The translations under genes were made by a program, and so were the position numbers. Shown here piece by piece: positions 7,098 to 14,403 of a stretch of DNA of 32,473 nt. The notes below the pieces were generated by a model, which worked only from the letters and a program-made list of their open reading frames with translations, searched no databases and was not told the DNA's origin. Each line of letters starts with the position of its first letter. Positions within the stretch are counted from its first letter, which is position 1. Origin of the DNA: Candidatus Nomurabacteria bacterium RIFCSPLOWO2_01_FULL_41_12 (GTDB lineage Bacteria; Patescibacteriota; Minisyncoccia; Phycocordibacterales; UBA9973); assembly GCA_001787035.1 (NCBI GenBank), contig MFUY01000011.1, forward strand, positions 1-32,473. Direction: 5' to 3'.

Positions 7098-7882
7098 TTT
7101 TCTTTATCCAGTCTTTTTGCTTCTGTCCAGGCGAGTTCGTAAATTACTTTCATTGCGTCGGCTATTTCCGTGCTTTCAATAATAATGCCGAGCTGTTCGC
7201 GCCAGGAAGCAATCATAACTTTATTATTGTAAATATTTATTTCTGGCGAAAAACTGTATTTGTCCGGAGGGATTAAAGCTGTTTCGCGTTTTTCTTCAGC
7301 ATTATTTTTTATTAATTCCAGATTTCCTTCTGTTTTTGGGCCGATACCACGTAGAAAAATTCCTTTTTTCGCCCTTCTCTTGTAATAGTCCGGGAAATAT
7401 CCAGGTAATATTTCATATACGTGCTCTACTGTCGCATAAGCCCTTATCGTCTCAGTTGATGTAAGCGTATCCTCATAAACTTTTTTCAAGCCTTCTTTCC
7501 CCTCATAGAAAAATACTTTCGGTCTTTCTTTTATATTGTGTATTGATTTTAATTCCGGAATAATTTCTTCTGTTTTTCTCAACGCTTCAGTCTTTGTTTT
7601 TATCTCTTCGTAAATAAACTTATTCAGATTTTCCGGCGATTCGGCGCTGTACTCCTGTTTCGGCTCCTTGCCGGAAATACTGACCAATCCTTTGGCAGAG
7701 AGGGAATCCAATATATCATACCCAGTTGTGCGGTTGATATTTGCCCGGCGGGAAATTTGCGAGACTGTCCCATGGCCGAGCAACAGGAGCGCAATATAGA
7801 CCCCAGCTTCTTTCCGTGAAAGGCCTATCTCTATAAGCAATTGTTCCAGGTGTATATGTTCTTGTTGCTCAGAGCGAATCAT
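7094..7882 (-). CDS. TrmB-family transcriptional regulator
   Basis: This 262-residue protein has an N-terminal TrmB helix-turn-helix (LIEIGLSRKEAGVYIALLLLGHGTVSQISRRANINRTTGYDILDSLSAKGLVS, residues about 15-67). A coiled-coil linker follows, then a C-terminal effector-like domain (RPKVFFYEGKEGLKKVYEDTL...). TrmB regulators are common in archaea and Patescibacteria and often control sugar or nutrient uptake. It is transcribed divergently from livK across 190 bp and is the obvious candidate regulator of the liv transporter (context inference). Its -10 TATACT overlaps the palindrome AGTATATACT (7891-7900), a possible autoregulatory operator. Confidence 0.88.
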   Translation of the reverse strand: MIRSEQQEHIHLEQLLIEIGLSRKEAGVYIALLLLGHGTVSQISRRANINRTTGYDILDSLSAKGLVSISGKEPKQEYSAESPENLNKFIYEEIKTKTEALRKTEEIIPELKSIHNIKERPKVFFYEGKEGLKKVYEDTLTSTETIRAYATVEHVYEILPGYFPDYYKRRAKKGIFLRGIGPKTEGNLELIKNNAEEKRETALIPPDKYSFSPEINIYNNKVMIASWREQLGIIIESTEIADAMKVIYELAWTEAKRLDKEN

Positions 7883-7890
7883 AGAAATTG

Positions 7891-7920
7891 AGTATATACT
7901 ATTTGATATATTTGTGTCAA
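7891..7920 (-). promoter_or_regulatory. TrmB-gene promoter with palindrome over the -10
   Basis: Minus-strand TTGACA (7915-7920), 18-nt spacer, TATACT (7891-7896), 8 nt before ATG 7882. The perfect 10-bp palindrome AGTATATACT covers the -10. Confidence 0.7.
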
Positions 7921-7972
7921 TACTTTTCCACGAAAAATTAAGTTTTCAAAAAGACTCTCTTCAGCCAAAGAG

Positions 7973-8068
7973 TTATTCACATTTTATTGACTATAAGATT
8001 TGACAACTAAATTATTTCTGCTAGACTCTACTAAATAAGGTCTATTATAAGTTTTTAATTATTTAGTA
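7973..8068 (+). promoter_or_regulatory. livK promoter region
   Basis: TTGACA (8000-8005), 16-nt spacer and TAGACT (8022-8027). A DnaA-box match TTATTCACA lies at 7973-7981. The leader contains a perfect 10-bp inverted repeat, TACTAAATAA (8029-8038) and TTATTTAGTA (8059-8068), ending 4 nt before the livK ATG. This could be an operator or a translation-masking hairpin. No Shine-Dalgarno is visible. Confidence 0.6.
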
Positions 8069-8072
8069 ATAT

Positions 8073-9203
8073 ATGACTACAACAGGAAAAGTTATTGTGT
8101 GGGGAGTGGTCGCAGTGCTTGTGATTTGGGGGATAGTTTCCATGTCCAAAAAAGACGGCACAGAATCCGAGACTATAAAAATAGGTTTCATCGGTCCCTT
8201 GACCGGAGATACGGCTAATATTGGACAAAACGCGCAAGCAGCTGTGGCCATTGCAGTTGAAGAAGTGAACAATTCAGGAGGAGTGCTCGGCAAAAAAGTG
8301 GAAGTGGTTTATGAGGATGACGGTTGCAATGGTGCAACCGCTGCCAATGCGGTGTCTAAGTTGATAAATACGGACAAAGTTGTGGCGATTTTAGGCGGGG
8401 CATGTTCCGGGGCAACGCTCGGTTCAGCGCCGATTGCGGAAGCCGCCAAGGTTGTCCAGCTATCTTACTGCTCCACCAACCCGACTATAAGTTCTGCTGG
8501 GGACTACATCTTCCGTGATGTTCCATCCGATTTGTTCCAAGCAAACTATGCGGCTGAATATCTGGTCCGAAATGGCAAAACAAAAGTGGCTTTACTGACC
8601 GTTAAGAATGACTGGGGCGATGGTTTAAACAAAGCATTTACTGATGCTCTTGCCAAAGCCGGTGGCACAATTGTCATAGCTGACTCATTTGACCCGGACG
8701 TAAAAAATTTGAAAGCTCAATTCACGAATATAAAAGCAAAAAATCCAGATGCGGTTTATTTTGTGGCTTACACCGACGCGAGCATTGCTGGCCTCAAGCA
8801 AGCGTCTGACCTCGGCATTAAGGCTCAATTTTTCGGAGCGGACGCTTGGGATGACACGAAAATTTGGAGCGAATTAGGTTCGCTTGGCAACGGCGCGATG
8901 TTCACGGTGGTCGGAACAAATTCAACCGATGCTTTTAAAGCAAAAATGAAGGTCAAGCTTGGCAAAGATGATTTAATCTACTGTTCTAACTATGCTTATG
9001 ATGGGTTGAAAGTAATTGCCGAAGCGATAAAACTTGCCAGGAGAGCTACCGGTCCGGCCATCAAGGATGCGTTATATAAAGTAAAGTACACCGGCGGAGT
9101 TTCAGCTAAAGAGCTTATGTTTGACAAGAATGGCGACCCGACTTCCGCCGCTTATGTCATAAAAGTGGCGAAAGACGGGAAACTCTCTGAATTGGCACAA
9201 TAG
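8073..9203 (+). CDS. livK: Branched-chain amino-acid ABC transporter, substrate-binding protein
   Basis: This 376-residue type I periplasmic-binding-fold protein has one N-terminal membrane anchor (residues about 7-23, VIVWGVVAVLVIWGIVSM) and no lipobox Cys. The fold begins IKIGFIGPLTGDTANIGQNAQAAVAIAVEEVNNSGGVLGKKVEVVYEDD, the typical LivJ/LivK opening; later hallmarks are FRDVPSDLFQ and YDGLKVIAEAI. It should capture an amino acid, or possibly an amide or urea-like ligand, outside the membrane and deliver it to LivHM. Substrate cannot be read from sequence. Cys residues (DDGCNG, GGACSG, SYCST) are more numerous than usual. First gene of the liv cluster, divergent from the TrmB gene. Confidence 0.92.
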   Translation: MTTTGKVIVWGVVAVLVIWGIVSMSKKDGTESETIKIGFIGPLTGDTANIGQNAQAAVAIAVEEVNNSGGVLGKKVEVVYEDDGCNGATAANAVSKLINTDKVVAILGGACSGATLGSAPIAEAAKVVQLSYCSTNPTISSAGDYIFRDVPSDLFQANYAAEYLVRNGKTKVALLTVKNDWGDGLNKAFTDALAKAGGTIVIADSFDPDVKNLKAQFTNIKAKNPDAVYFVAYTDASIAGLKQASDLGIKAQFFGADAWDDTKIWSELGSLGNGAMFTVVGTNSTDAFKAKMKVKLGKDDLIYCSNYAYDGLKVIAEAIKLARRATGPAIKDALYKVKYTGGVSAKELMFDKNGDPTSAAYVIKVAKDGKLSELAQ

Positions 9204-9212
9204 TTATAATTA

Positions 9213-9327
9213 GAAAAATCGTCGTAATAACTTTTCGCGGGGTTTTGAGCGCGACGGCGCGAGAACTTCAGGATTTTTTAAGCTTCAAAAAATTCGTACC
9301 GAAGAAAAGTTTATTACGACAATTTTT
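9213..9327. repeat. Interspersed long-hairpin element, copy A (livK-livH junction)
   Basis: Outer arms GTCGTAATAACTTTTC (9221-9236) and GAAAAGTTTATTACGAC (9304-9320), extended by AAAAAT / AATTTTT, pair almost perfectly over about 23 bp. Between them is a conserved core of about 67 nt. It contains GGGTTTTGAGCGCGACGGCG, then GAACTTCAGG and an inner hairpin GGATTTTTT / CAAAAAATTC. The core recurs at about 11.93, 12.79 and 28.40 kb. Confidence 0.85.
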
Positions 9328-9335
9328 GTTATACT
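9328..9335 (+). promoter_or_regulatory. Extended -10 for livH, predicted leaderless
   Basis: TG-T-TATACT with the hexamer at 9330-9335 and exactly six bases to ATG 9342. No good -35 was seen, consistent with an extended -10 promoter. It lies at the outer edge of hairpin element A. Confidence 0.5.
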
Positions 9336-9341
9336 TAACGT

Positions 9342-10205
9342 ATGATATTCTGGCAACTGACTCTCTATGCAATCTCTGTTGGGATGTTTTTTTCTGTACT
9401 TGCTATGGGCTGGGGACTCATTTTACGCAGCGCAAAGTTTTTTAATTTGGCTTATGGTGGAGCATTTCTGGTGGGAGGGTATATGATGTTTTTATTTTAC
9501 CGCATGTGGAACGTGCATTTCGTCTTTTCCATCTTACTTAGTCTTTTCGGGTCAGGTTTGTATATGCTACTTTCTTATAAATTTATATTTAGCGTACTTC
9601 TCCGCCGCAAAGCGAAAAGCTTGATTCTGCTTATCGCCTCCTTCGGGCTTCTGACCGCTACATCCGCAATTCTTGGCATGATTTTCGGCAATCAATCCAC
9701 TCTTATCGCGCGTCATCTAAGCGATATTTACACAGTAAATGTATTTGGAGCGGTGCTCAATTTGGCTCAGGTCGTCGCTATTGTTTTTGTTCCTGTATTA
9801 ATATTTGTTTTTGCATATATTCGTTCTTCTACGCGTTTTGGGAGAGCGATGAGAGCAATAGAAGATGATAGTGAAGTAGCCGAGTTGGTAGGGATTCCAA
9901 AAGACAAGACTCTTTTACAAATTTTCTTTATTTCCGGGACGTTAGCGGGCTTGGGCGGAATAGCGGAAGGATTTGATCTTGGGCTTATTCCGACTTCCGG
10001 ACTTATAATTATCCTTCCGACAATTGTGGCTACTGTGGTCGGGGGGATGCAAAGTTTTTGGGGCGGAATCCTCGGCGCTTTTATTCTGGCTATAGCTCAG
10101 CAATTAACAATAGTTTTCTTTGGCGGAAGCTGGGTGCAAGCGGTGCCGTTTGTTATTCTTATCATTATGCTTCTTCTACGTCCGCAGGGAATACTTAAAA
10201 GATAA
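9342..10205 (+). CDS. livH: Branched-chain amino-acid ABC transporter permease LivH
   Basis: This 287-residue permease has eight or more hydrophobic helices. LivH-type features are present: FNLAYGGAFLVGGYMM near residue 32, and the coupling-helix region RFGRAMRAIEDDSEVAELVGIPKDKTLLQIFFISGTLAGLGGIAEG, followed by PTIVATVVGGMQSFWGGILGAF. The C-terminus LRPQGILKR is the typical LivH/LivM ending. It forms the membrane channel with LivM. Start ATG 9342 gives the standard N-terminal first helix (MIFWQLTLYAISVGMFFSVLAMGWG). Confidence 0.93.
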   Translation: MIFWQLTLYAISVGMFFSVLAMGWGLILRSAKFFNLAYGGAFLVGGYMMFLFYRMWNVHFVFSILLSLFGSGLYMLLSYKFIFSVLLRRKAKSLILLIASFGLLTATSAILGMIFGNQSTLIARHLSDIYTVNVFGAVLNLAQVVAIVFVPVLIFVFAYIRSSTRFGRAMRAIEDDSEVAELVGIPKDKTLLQIFFISGTLAGLGGIAEGFDLGLIPTSGLIIILPTIVATVVGGMQSFWGGILGAFILAIAQQLTIVFFGGSWVQAVPFVILIIMLLLRPQGILKR

Positions 10206-10209
10206 CCTG

Positions 10210-10278
10210 TCCCGTACTAAATTTTTGATTACAAAAAATGACCATTATAAGTAAAAACTTAAAATTTTAGTACCGGGA
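10210..10278. repeat. Inverted repeat at livH-livM junction
   Basis: TCCCGTACTAAATTTTTG (10210-10227) pairs with AAAATTTTAGTACCGGGA (10261-10278) with one bulged base. The loop is 33 nt. The architecture resembles elements A-C but the conserved core is absent. The right arm touches the livM ATG. Confidence 0.75.
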
Positions 10279-11144
10279 TGGAATATATTTTTCACATTTT
10301 AATACTTGTATCCATCTACGGCATTTTGGCTCTGGCGCAAAATTTAGTAATGGGCGGAGCGGGCTTGCTGACGATTGCCGGAGCCGCTTTTTACGGGATT
10401 GGCGCATACGCGGCGGCAATTCTGGCTACAAAATTCGGCTTTAATATTTTTACCACATTGATAATTGCGCCGCTAGTTGCGGGTCTGATTGCGCTAATGG
10501 TCGGGAGCACTTTTGCGCGCTTTCGGGACGATTATTTCATGCTGGCGACTCTCGGGTTTTTGATGATATTCAATACCGTAGTGCGGAATTGGGAGAGTTT
10601 TACTGGTGGGTCTTACGGTATAGCCGGAATTCCGAAACCGCACGTCTTTGGTTTTGTTTTTGATACGCCTCTTTCTTTTGTTTTTCTCGCAGTTGTTGTC
10701 CTTCTTATAGTTACAGCTATAACTTATTTTATTTCCCGCTCATCATTCGGCCGGGTGCTGAATGCTATTCGCGAAGACGAAGACGCACTTGCTATTTTCG
10801 GCTACAAAACGTCAACTTACAAATTAATGGCTTTTTCTATCGGAGCGGCTTTAACTGCATGGGGCGGCGTGCTTTTTGCAAGCTATCTTACTTTTATTGA
10901 CTCAAGGCTATTTACGGTAAATGAATCTATCCTTCTTTGGGCGATGATTATTTTAGGAGGAATCGCGAGAAATCGTGGAGCCTTGCTCGGAGCTTTTCTT
11001 TTAATAACAGTTCCCGAAGCATTGCGGTTTATTGGTTTTCCAGTGGACTTTGCCGCGTTGCTACGGCAATGTATATATGGGCTGCTACTTGTTTTCTTAA
11101 TGTTATATCGTCCGAAAGGAATTTTAGGGAAATATAAATTATGA
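10278..11144 (+). CDS. livM: Branched-chain amino-acid ABC transporter permease LivM
   Basis: This 288-residue polytopic permease has LivM hallmarks: GAAFYGIGAYAAAILATKFG near residue 35, the coupling loop SSFGRVLNAIREDEDALAIFGYKTSTYKLMAFSIGAALTAWGGVLFASY, and ILGGIARNRGALLGAFLL, ending in LYRPKGILGKYKL. It is shorter than E. coli LivM, which has an N-terminal extension, but normal for many bacteria. It pairs with LivH in the membrane. The ATG forms part of the right arm of the upstream inverted repeat, so hairpin formation could affect initiation. The livG start follows 6 nt after the stop. Confidence 0.93.
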   Translation: MEYIFHILILVSIYGILALAQNLVMGGAGLLTIAGAAFYGIGAYAAAILATKFGFNIFTTLIIAPLVAGLIALMVGSTFARFRDDYFMLATLGFLMIFNTVVRNWESFTGGSYGIAGIPKPHVFGFVFDTPLSFVFLAVVVLLIVTAITYFISRSSFGRVLNAIREDEDALAIFGYKTSTYKLMAFSIGAALTAWGGVLFASYLTFIDSRLFTVNESILLWAMIILGGIARNRGALLGAFLLITVPEALRFIGFPVDFAALLRQCIYGLLLVFLMLYRPKGILGKYKL

Positions 11145-11150
11145 TAAATA

Positions 11151-11885
11151 ATGAAAAATATTATTAAAACAAAACAATTAGTAAAACATTTCGGCGGGGT
11201 AAGTGCCGTAGACCACCTTTCTATTACTATCCCAAAAGGGCAAATTACCGGACTAGTAGGTCCAAATGGCAGTGGCAAGACAACGCTCATTAATTTGCTA
11301 TCCGGCTTTTTTTCTCACGATAAAGGCGCGATATTATTCTCCGATACCGAGAGAAGAAAAATTCTTCCTTGGGAAAACAAAATTTATAATATTACCCGCA
11401 CTTTTCAGCAAATCAGGCTTTTTGACCAAATGACTGTGCTAGACAATATGTTGGTAGTTTTAACCGAACGCAATCCATTTTGGTCTTTATTTGAAAAGCA
11501 TAATAAGTATCACATAAAGCAGGCGGAAGATATCCTGGGGCACTTGGGTTTATATGAAAAAAGATTTCATAATGCCGGTGATTTGTCATACGGCCAGAGA
11601 AAACTTTTGGAAATTGGACGGGTACTCTCTATGGATGCGGACACAATTCTTTTTGACGAACCTTTTGCCGGGCTTTTTCCTGAAATGATTAAGCAGATTG
11701 AGGGAATTATTAAAGAATTAAAACAAAAAGGGAAGACAATAGTTCTTGTTGAGCACAACATGGCGATTATCCGGTCTTTGTGCGATTATGTCATTGTGAT
11801 GGATGCCGGCAAAATGCTTGCCGAAGGCAGTCCGGAAAAAGTATTATCAGAGAAAATTGTTTTAGAAGCGTATTTAGGAGAGTAG
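11151..11885 (+). CDS. livG: Branched-chain amino-acid ABC transporter ATPase LivG
   Basis: This 244-residue ABC ATPase has Walker A GPNGSGKT (37-44), Q-loop TFQQIRLF, signature LSYGQRKLLE, Walker B TILFDEPFAGLFPEM and H-loop VLVEHNM. The Q-loop ending and the C-terminal GSPEKVLSEKIVLEAYLGE match LivG proteins, which pair with LivF to power LivHM. The signature has Y for the usual G (LSYGQ), a substitution common in LivG. It sits 6 nt behind livM and is separated from livF by hairpin element B. Confidence 0.94.
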   Translation: MKNIIKTKQLVKHFGGVSAVDHLSITIPKGQITGLVGPNGSGKTTLINLLSGFFSHDKGAILFSDTERRKILPWENKIYNITRTFQQIRLFDQMTVLDNMLVVLTERNPFWSLFEKHNKYHIKQAEDILGHLGLYEKRFHNAGDLSYGQRKLLEIGRVLSMDADTILFDEPFAGLFPEMIKQIEGIIKELKQKGKTIVLVEHNMAIIRSLCDYVIVMDAGKMLAEGSPEKVLSEKIVLEAYLGE

Positions 11886-11892
11886 AATTATG

Positions 11893-12017
11893 ATAAATTT
11901 ATGAATACAAACTTTCCTTTGGTACGGATTTTTCAATAAACGGTTAGTCTTAAAAAATTCTGAAGTTCAGAGCTCGCCAGCCTCGAAACCCCGCGGAAAG
12001 CTTTATTAAAAATTTAT
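11893..12017. repeat. Interspersed long-hairpin element, copy B (livG-livF junction)
   Basis: Arms at 11893-11917 (ATAAATTT...AAACTTTCC) and 11995-12017 (GGAAAGCTTT...AAATTTAT) pair imperfectly. The core is in opposite orientation to copy A and more diverged: GGTACGGATTTTTC at 11921, TTAAAAAATTCTGAAGTTC at 11950-11968, CTCGAAACCCCG near 11982. The right arm runs into the livF start codon. Confidence 0.75.
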
Positions 12018-12729
12018 GAAACCATTACTAGAATTAAAAAATATTTCAGCCGGATATGGAGAGCAGAAAATCATACACGATATTTCGCTTTTTATAAATG
12101 GGGGTGAAATCGTGGCATTAATGGGCCCGAATGGAGCAGGAAAATCCACGATTTTAAAAGCAATTTTTGGCTTAATATCCCATACTGGCGCTTTATTTTA
12201 TCAAGAAGAGAAAATTATTCCAACGCCCTCTCAAATTGTGAAAATGGGAGTGGCTTTTGTGCCTCAAGGCAGGCGAGTGTTTAATAATCTGACAGTGGAA
12301 GAAAATCTGGAAATTGGCGGGTTTTCTTTGAATGATGAAGAAGAATGCAGAAGGAGAGCCAAACATCTTATGCATCTTTTTCCTGCACTTCATGCTAAAA
12401 AAGATGCTTATGCCGGGACGCTCTCCGGTGGGCAGCAGCAGCTTCTTTCTATTGCCCGCGGACTGATGATGCAGCCGAAACTTCTCTTGCTTGATGAGCC
12501 CACGCTTGGCCTCTCGCCGAAAGTTGTGAAGGAAATTTTCCAAACCATCAAAGATATCAATAAAAATCAAAAAACAGCCATTCTCATCGTGGAGCACAAT
12601 CTTCATTCTCTTTTGCCGATTACTGATCGCGCGTATGTCCTTGCTCATGGCAAAATCGTTGTCTCCGACACCGGTCCAAATATCGCCAAGAGTGATATCC
12701 TTGAGCGGGTTTTTATGGGGAAGATATAA
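12016..12729 (+). CDS. livF: Branched-chain amino-acid ABC transporter ATPase LivF
   Basis: This 237-residue ABC ATPase has Walker A GPNGAGKS (37-44), Q-loop FVPQGRRVFNNLTVEENL (the LivF-specific form), signature LSGGQQQLLSIARGL, Walker B LLLLDEPTLGLSP and H-loop LIVEHNL. All nucleotide-binding residues look intact. It completes a full LivKHMGF set. The ATG overlaps the end of hairpin element B, and no Shine-Dalgarno is visible. The next downstream features are hairpin element C and a strong bidirectional terminator. Confidence 0.94.
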   Translation: MKPLLELKNISAGYGEQKIIHDISLFINGGEIVALMGPNGAGKSTILKAIFGLISHTGALFYQEEKIIPTPSQIVKMGVAFVPQGRRVFNNLTVEENLEIGGFSLNDEEECRRRAKHLMHLFPALHAKKDAYAGTLSGGQQQLLSIARGLMMQPKLLLLDEPTLGLSPKVVKEIFQTIKDINKNQKTAILIVEHNLHSLLPITDRAYVLAHGKIVVSDTGPNIAKSDILERVFMGKI

Positions 12730-12734
12730 AAATT

Positions 12735-12849
12735 AAAAAAATAATAAATATAAATTTTTTTAGGTACGGATTTTTTGAAGCTTAAAAAATCCTGAAGTTT
12801 TCACGCCGTCGCGTTCAAAACCCCTAAAAAACTTATATTTATTATTTTT
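12735..12849. repeat. Interspersed long-hairpin element, copy C (after livF)
   Basis: Arms 12735-12763 (AATAATAAATATAAATTTTT plus TTAGG) and 12823-12849 (CCTAAAAAAC plus TTATATTTATTATTTTT) pair over about 26 bp. The core 12764-12822 contains GGATTTTTTGAAGC, AAAAAATCCTGAAG, CGCCGTCGCG and CAAAACCCC, clearly the same as copies A and D but reversed relative to them. Confidence 0.85.
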
Positions 12850-12850
12850 C

Positions 12851-12890
12851 AGGAAAACAAAAATCCCCATAAAGGGATTTTTGTTTTCCT
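12851..12890. terminator. Bidirectional rho-independent terminator between livF and HU
   Basis: AGGAAAACAAAAATCCC (12851-12867) and GGGATTTTTGTTTTCCT (12874-12890) form a perfect 17-bp stem with loop CATAAA. The lower stem gives T-rich tails in both directions. It sits between the convergent livF and HU genes. Confidence 0.85.
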
Positions 12891-12908
12891 ACATTTCTCT
12901 CGAGAGAA

Positions 12909-12928
12909 CCCGCCAAAGGACGGGCAGG
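12909..12928. repeat. Short GC palindrome after the HU stop
   Basis: CCCGCCAAAGGACGGGCAGG. Its ends (CCCGCC ... CGGGCAGG) are the same as those of the longer in-gene elements in nusA and the kinase gene, suggesting an abbreviated member of that family. Confidence 0.55.
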
Positions 12929-12931
12929 AAT

Positions 12932-13204
12932 TTACGCAACTGTGTCTTTCAAACCTTTTGCCGGTCGGAATTTCGGAACTCTCTTTGCAGCCACTTTGAC
13001 TTGCGCTCCAGTCTTTGGATTGCGGGCCATTCTGGCAGCTCTTTGCTTTACGGAAAAGATTCCGAAGCCAGCGATTGATACTTCGCCGCCCTTTTTCAAG
13101 GTCTGGACGATAGCATCAAACAATCCGTCTACGACTTCTTCAGCCTGCACTTTGGTACCACCGAGTTTTCCGTGTACCCAGTCAGCCAATGCTTGTTTGT
13201 TCAT
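12932..13204 (-). CDS. hup: HU-family DNA-binding protein
   Basis: This 90-residue protein aligns along its whole length with HU/IHF: N-terminal helices (MNKQALADWVHGKLGG...AEEVVDGLFDAIVQTLKKGGEVSIAGFGIFSV), then the DNA-binding arm signature ARNPKTGAQVKVAAKRVPKFRPAKGLKD. The invariant Arg-Asn-Pro at the arm tip is present. It packages DNA as a homodimer. A single-gene unit on the minus strand, with a 276-nt upstream gap containing a small GC hairpin and a large inverted repeat. The leader upstream of the ATG is AT-rich without a clear Shine-Dalgarno. Confidence 0.97.
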   Translation of the reverse strand: MNKQALADWVHGKLGGTKVQAEEVVDGLFDAIVQTLKKGGEVSIAGFGIFSVKQRAARMARNPKTGAQVKVAAKRVPKFRPAKGLKDTVA

Positions 13205-13250
13205 ATTTTTAAAAGTTATTTTTATAATTCTTTCGACCTTGCCCGCCTGC

Positions 13251-13271
13251 TTACCCGCCCTAGGCGGGTAA
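13251..13271. repeat. Perfect GC palindrome in HU leader
   Basis: TTACCCGCC-CTA-GGCGGGTAA, a perfect 9-bp stem with a 3-nt loop, about 50 nt upstream of the HU start. It could be a stabilising 5' hairpin or another palindromic repeat; a preceding CCCGCCTGC resembles the in-gene elements. Confidence 0.65.
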
Positions 13272-13336
13272 AGAGGGCTAATTACCTATATAAATCAATA
13301 CCTACCTATTATATATCAAGGGTTTTTTAAGGGCAA

Positions 13337-13473
13337 GCCCCCACACTTATCTTTGGTATTATCCTGCTTTTTCAATAAAATTATTACTTTTACCTATATT
13401 TCCTGTAAAAAACCAGTTTATTAAAAGATTTATTTAGCAGAATAAAAAGCTATACCAAAATAAGTGTGGGGGC
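13337..13473. repeat. Large inverted repeat in the HU upstream gap
   Basis: Arm 13337-13359 (GCCCCCACACTTATCTTTGG plus TAT) pairs with 13452-13473 (ATACCAAAATAAGTGTGGGG plus GC) with one extra base. GCTTTTT / AAAAAGC and CTGCT / AGCAG extend pairing inward. The AT-rich loop of about 90 nt has no ORF of note. The right end lies 8 nt from the stop of the membrane-protein gene at 13481. The outer end TAAGTGTGGGGGC resembles the 4046-4117 repeat. Confidence 0.8.
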
Positions 13474-13480
13474 AAGTCCT

Positions 13481-14398
13481 TTACCAGACCACTTCTTTGG
13501 AAGGGAATAAAGCCCGAAGCATTGATAAAAACACCGGAAATTGAAGTGGCCATAAAAACATAGCCACAACAGGCACATTTAATATGCGAATATTGTCGTA
13601 TGGCCAGTTGGCGAAAACCCACACCTGGAAAGGTCCGTTTAAAAATTCAATTGAAACAATAGCGATAATATTCGCAATTGTTATAAAAATAATCGGCCAA
13701 AAATTACCTGACAAAATGTCGTGAGTTAAGGTCTGCTTGTTTTGTTTGAAGCATATGTATTCAAAAATGAAGAAAGTGGCAATGAAAACCAAGATGATTA
13801 TATAGAATCCAGAAAAGGGCACTTCTCCTTTTTGATTGATTATAAAAGACGAGAGAGATGGATTGGCCAAAAATCTTAGAGCATAGTTGATGCTTAAAAG
13901 ATAGCCAATAATGCCAAGGACAAGTTCGCTATTCATTATCATCTCATAAAACTGTTTCTTGACATAATGCCCCAGATTGATCTTTCTGTGATTTGTCACT
14001 AGATCTTTTGCAAACTCATATAAGATAAAAAGGAGGAGAGTATATGCGCCGAACGCAAATGGCGCTATCGCTAAATAAATTTTCAATGACCAAAATGGGT
14101 AATACCAAAGTCTAGCCACAAATACGCCAAAGCCGTCCAAAAGAACGCAGAAAAGTAAAGATACTACACTAATAATAAAGAGTTTTCTCCCTCTCCATAT
14201 TGTGTCGGGGATAACGCTATGAGAGAAATATTTTCTTTCAAAAAAATCAAACAAGCATATAAGCCCAGCCCAGCTGATGCCTAAAGGCAGAACGACAAAC
14301 CAATTATAGCTGCCTAAAAAGATAGTCATCCATAAGGCGGAGAAAAATAAGATGAAAATACCTAACGAAAATTCATGATGCGTGATAAATTTCCACAT
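13481..14398 (-). CDS. Polytopic membrane protein of unknown function
   Basis: This 305-residue protein has about eight or nine hydrophobic segments and few charged loops. The C-terminal part has a distinctive aromatic run, FQVWVFANWPYDNIRILNVP, followed by FLWPLQFPVFL. Aromatic-rich repeats of this type recall lycopene-cyclase-like or unnamed CPR membrane proteins, but I cannot assign a family. It starts 5 nt after the stop of rny, so it is likely cotranscribed with it. No catalytic motif is evident. Confidence 0.7.
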   Translation of the reverse strand: MWKFITHHEFSLGIFILFFSALWMTIFLGSYNWFVVLPLGISWAGLICLFDFFERKYFSHSVIPDTIWRGRKLFIISVVSLLFCVLLDGFGVFVARLWYYPFWSLKIYLAIAPFAFGAYTLLLFILYEFAKDLVTNHRKINLGHYVKKQFYEMIMNSELVLGIIGYLLSINYALRFLANPSLSSFIINQKGEVPFSGFYIIILVFIATFFIFEYICFKQNKQTLTHDILSGNFWPIIFITIANIIAIVSIEFLNGPFQVWVFANWPYDNIRILNVPVVAMFLWPLQFPVFLSMLRALFPSKEVVW

Positions 14399-14403
14399 TG
14401 TTT

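Noticed and set aside
9213..12849. CRISPR array from the repeated hairpin cores in the liv region
   Set aside because: The copies are unevenly spaced between genes, occur in both orientations and are separated by coding sequence, with no cas genes.
13337..13473. Insertion sequence ends or attachment site
   Set aside because: The loop of about 90 nt encodes no transposase, and no flanking direct repeat was seen.
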